NCBI GenBank assembly: GCA_947184155.2 | Contig: CAMXCT020002002.1 | Span: 486,941-550,940, forward strand | Origin: Cladocopium goreaui | Lineage: Eukaryota > Sar > Dinophyceae > Suessiales > Symbiodiniaceae | Length of the DNA stretch: 64,000 nucleotides | Direction of reading: 5' to 3' | Shown here: one piece after another, positions 61,792-64,000 of the stretch | Position numbering within the stretch: the first letter of the stretch is position 1 | Layout: every line of letters starts with the position of its first letter | Program-made: the position numbers and the translations under genes | Notes under the pieces: generated by a model | The model's database searches: none | Seen by the model: the letters and a program-made list of their open reading frames with translations, nothing else | Told to the model about the DNA's origin: nothing

Positions 61792-64000
61792 TTACTGAAA
61801 CTGCACGGACTGACTGGTGCAGGATTTATCACGGCTACCGGAGCTACTGAATGCGGCATTTGCAGGGGGTGGGTCACTGCTTTCGGCTGGTTTCATCATT
61901 TGGGCAAGTAGTGGATGGCTTTGTTTTTCGCGCAGGACCCTGGTCATTTCACGAGTGAAGGCTGCAGGGTCATCCACTAGTGCTTTTGCTTCCGCTAGTG
62001 GCCTGTCAAGGACAATGGCGATGAGCATTTCGCCACCATCTTTCTGGATTAGGGCTGGTCGGCCGGCTTGCACCTCTGCGAGGATTGCCACTGCCTTGTT
62101 TTCACACAGAGTGCGTTCCCATTCCTCTAGGGCTCTTTGAGCTAGGGTGTCAGTTTGTGGTGAAGCCTTGTGAGCTGCCGATGTCCCTAACGCGCGTATG
62201 AAGGGGCTGTCAGGTAGCGTGGGAGCTGGGATATGTTGGATAGCTGCTACTGCACGCAAAACGTCATTTGTTTTGATTTCATACGAAGGGGACGTTTTCT
62301 TGCCTATGGTAGGCTCAGAATCAGCCCATAGTTGCTGCAGTGTGTATCCTGGTTTTGGCTCCATGTACCGTCTGTTCCATACTGCATGGTGAGACCATTG
62401 AGGTGCGTCATGGTTGATTTCAACTGAGTCTCTTTTCATGTCATATTCTTTGAGCATGTCGTCTAATTCTTGCTGGCTCGCGGCTCGATGAATACAATAT
62501 TGTCTGACGGCACCATCAATGTGCAGTGGCCATCCTACAGGCATATGGGAGTCTTCAAGGAGTCCATCTCCATTCTGCTCGATGATTGTGCCCAGCATAG
62601 GGACATCAATTGTTGCCTTCAGGCTGACCTGTGCACGCTTGCACTTCCACGTGTCAGGTGCTAAAAGGCCTCGGGCAGCCAGCAATTCAAGCGATGGGAA
62701 CTCCGGTTGGTCTTTCATTGGCAGCACCTCTTCCTTAATAACTAGCTTCAACCCGTGCAGTGGCTGGGGCTGCTGCCCTTGAGGGTCTTGGTTGGGTTGG
62801 GGCGTGGTATCCTTCGGTGCTGCAACGTCTTCAAACCAGGTGGGCCGGACCGACTGGACGCCTATGGGACTGGCAGAACTTGCGGTTTTGATACTTTCTC
62901 TGCGCAGGCTGTGGTATACTGGTGGGATCATCCATGCCGGCACGAACACTGTGATAAACTGCACGTTCCAGATGACCTGCAGGTTCTGTGGTTTGATTTC
63001 GGGCGTGATGCATCTTACCTGACCATCGATTACTCTGGTATATGATTCGGAGCGGTCGAAAGATGCTGTGACTTTCAAGCCTAGGTATAGCTCTCTGAAC
63101 CAGTATTCCTTGAGCAACATAAAGGAAAGATGAGGTGCCCTCACTTCCAATACGTGCGTTGCTGGTATTAGAAAGGTGACCAACCATTCCGCTAAGAATT
63201 CAATCATCTTGACTTCGAGCTTGGGGAGGATGGTCTGTACCGCTCGGAGCGCTGCCGCAATGTCTGGGACATGTGTAGGTGAGGGCAGTCCGACTGTTCG
63301 CCTGGCATATTCATTGGCAAAGTAGAGTCTGCACAACTTTGAGACCCACTGGCTCGGTTTCTCCATGTCTATGGTGATCTTAGCCAGGGGCCAGGGGTCT
63401 GGAAGCGTGGACAGGCAATGCAGTAATTCTGAAGTCAGGTCTGAGGAAATAACTGGGAGAGCTTCACCTTGCGGGCGATAATCAACTGCTGGCCCTACTG
63501 CGCCCTTGCTTCTTTGTGTATGGGTGCGGGCTGCTATATGCACTGCTTGGATGGTGGACTCATATTGGTTGACCATCGCCTTCAAATATTTGCACGCGCG
63601 GACAGCTGCTCTCCTTGTGTTTGGCCCATCTTCGGGCTGATTCTTGGCAGCTGTTGCCAGGATGTCTCTCGCTTCTTCTTCCGGCGACCGGGTGGGTTCT
63701 GTGCCAGGTGTCGGAGCAGTCTGAGCGATACCTTGGACTGGCGCCTCTTTAGCGCGTGGCAGGTGGTCGGGGATTGGCAACGCAGGGTGTACCCGCCATC
63801 CATCAAAGAAGTATATACCTGGCAGAGACAGGATTTCCTGCTCTGGGCCGGTCTGTGCTACAACTTGTCCGGTGCGTGCTTTGTACAGTCCTGAAGGCAG
63901 GCACACGTATGTGGGAAAGGGTGTGCGATCAGCCGCGTAGGCATACAGGACAACTTCGGGGAAGGGAAGATCCTGAACGGGGATCCATTTGTGTTGAGTT
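61792..64000 (-). CDS. C-terminal part of helicase 3 (intact copy; 5' end outside window)
   Basis: Open frame from the window edge (QHKWIPVQDLPFPEVV) to TAA 61792-61794, about 736 residues visible. This is the extension region only; the helicase motifs must lie beyond 64000, if present. It aligns in order with the C-terminal extension of helicase 1: RYRL.., YAYAAD (YGYAAD in helicase 1), PGIYFFDGWRVHP (PGIHYFDAHRL in helicase 1), then long helical regions and a hydrophobic stretch MIEFLAEWLVTFLIPA. No stop or shift, in contrast to the left-arm copy. The function of the extension is unknown. Confidence 0.75.
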   Translation of the reverse strand, partial: TQHKWIPVQDLPFPEVVLYAYAADRTPFPTYVCLPSGLYKARTGQVVAQTGPEQEILSLPGIYFFDGWRVHPALPIPDHLPRAKEAPVQGIAQTAPTPGTEPTRSPEEEARDILATAAKNQPEDGPNTRRAAVRACKYLKAMVNQYESTIQAVHIAARTHTQRSKGAVGPAVDYRPQGEALPVISSDLTSELLHCLSTLPDPWPLAKITIDMEKPSQWVSKLCRLYFANEYARRTVGLPSPTHVPDIAAALRAVQTILPKLEVKMIEFLAEWLVTFLIPATHVLEVRAPHLSFMLLKEYWFRELYLGLKVTASFDRSESYTRVIDGQVRCITPEIKPQNLQVIWNVQFITVFVPAWMIPPVYHSLRRESIKTASSASPIGVQSVRPTWFEDVAAPKDTTPQPNQDPQGQQPQPLHGLKLVIKEEVLPMKDQPEFPSLELLAARGLLAPDTWKCKRAQVSLKATIDVPMLGTIIEQNGDGLLEDSHMPVGWPLHIDGAVRQYCIHRAASQQELDDMLKEYDMKRDSVEINHDAPQWSHHAVWNRRYMEPKPGYTLQQLWADSEPTIGKKTSPSYEIKTNDVLRAVAAIQHIPAPTLPDSPFIRALGTSAAHKASPQTDTLAQRALEEWERTLCENKAVAILAEVQAGRPALIQKDGGEMLIAIVLDRPLAEAKALVDDPAAFTREMTRVLREKQSHPLLAQMMKPAESSDPPPANAAFSSSGSRDKSCTSQSVQFQ

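Larger units (their letters stand above)
60046..64000 (-). repeat. Right arm of the inverted helicase duplication
   Basis: Read on the minus strand it matches the left arm with its inserts removed: the 16 bases before 16439, then 36386-37893, 47004-48852 and 57931-58340. Divergence is several per cent by eye, with frame-preserving differences here and frame-breaking ones on the left. It carries none of the three insertions. It continues beyond the window. Confidence 0.93.

Overview
The window looks like nuclear DNA from a dinoflagellate, most probably Symbiodiniaceae. I infer this from the density and type of retroelements: a Ty1/copia polyprotein with long accessory ORFs, split-direct-repeat tyrosine-recombinase (YR) elements whose Gag-like proteins end in Cys/His clusters, intronless ORFs and large stretches of GT-rich noncoding DNA. 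No rRNA, tRNA, CRISPR array or bacterial operon is visible. The species cannot be fixed from the sequence alone.

Layout. 1-3529: 3' part of a UPF1-like SF1 helicase gene. 3530-6200: noncoding, with one 117-bp direct repeat. About 6200-15982: a Ty1/copia element with a single gag-pol ORF, an overlapping third ORF carrying a zinc knuckle and a methyltransferase-like region, a small membrane/Cys-rich ORF and a 3' LTR. No 5' LTR was found. About 16255-58340 is one old copy of a second helicase gene and its 3' flank, broken open by three large insertions: LTR element 1 (16439-36380, target duplication AATGG), LTR element 2 (37894-46998, target duplication AGTTA) and YR element 2 (48853-57930, no target duplication). 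Element 1 is itself a host for a SINE-like insert (16538-16839), YR element 1 (19879-27864) and a 1.7-kb element with 0.5-kb terminal direct repeats (32443-34183). 58341-60045 is a spacer. 60046-64000 is the same helicase locus again in inverted orientation, with its reading frames intact. The window therefore holds a large inverted duplication in which one arm has decayed and filled with mobile elements.

How the parts relate. LTR elements 1 and 2 have LTRs, an initiator-tRNA-type primer site and a polypurine tract, but no pol. They carry their own small genes, at least one of which shows mainly synonymous change between copies. Their polypurine tract/LTR junction is identical, or nearly so, to that of the neighbouring copia element, which suggests mobilisation in trans. 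The two YR elements both show the A1-ORFs-B1-A2-B2 split direct repeat layout but have the recombinase gene first, followed by a Gag-like gene and then RT-RNase H. In YR element 2 the RT is preceded in the same ORF by a domain with a PPCG motif resembling a methyltransferase, and gag and pol are separated by a single in-frame TGA. Comparison of filled and empty sites inside this one window fixes most element borders to the base.
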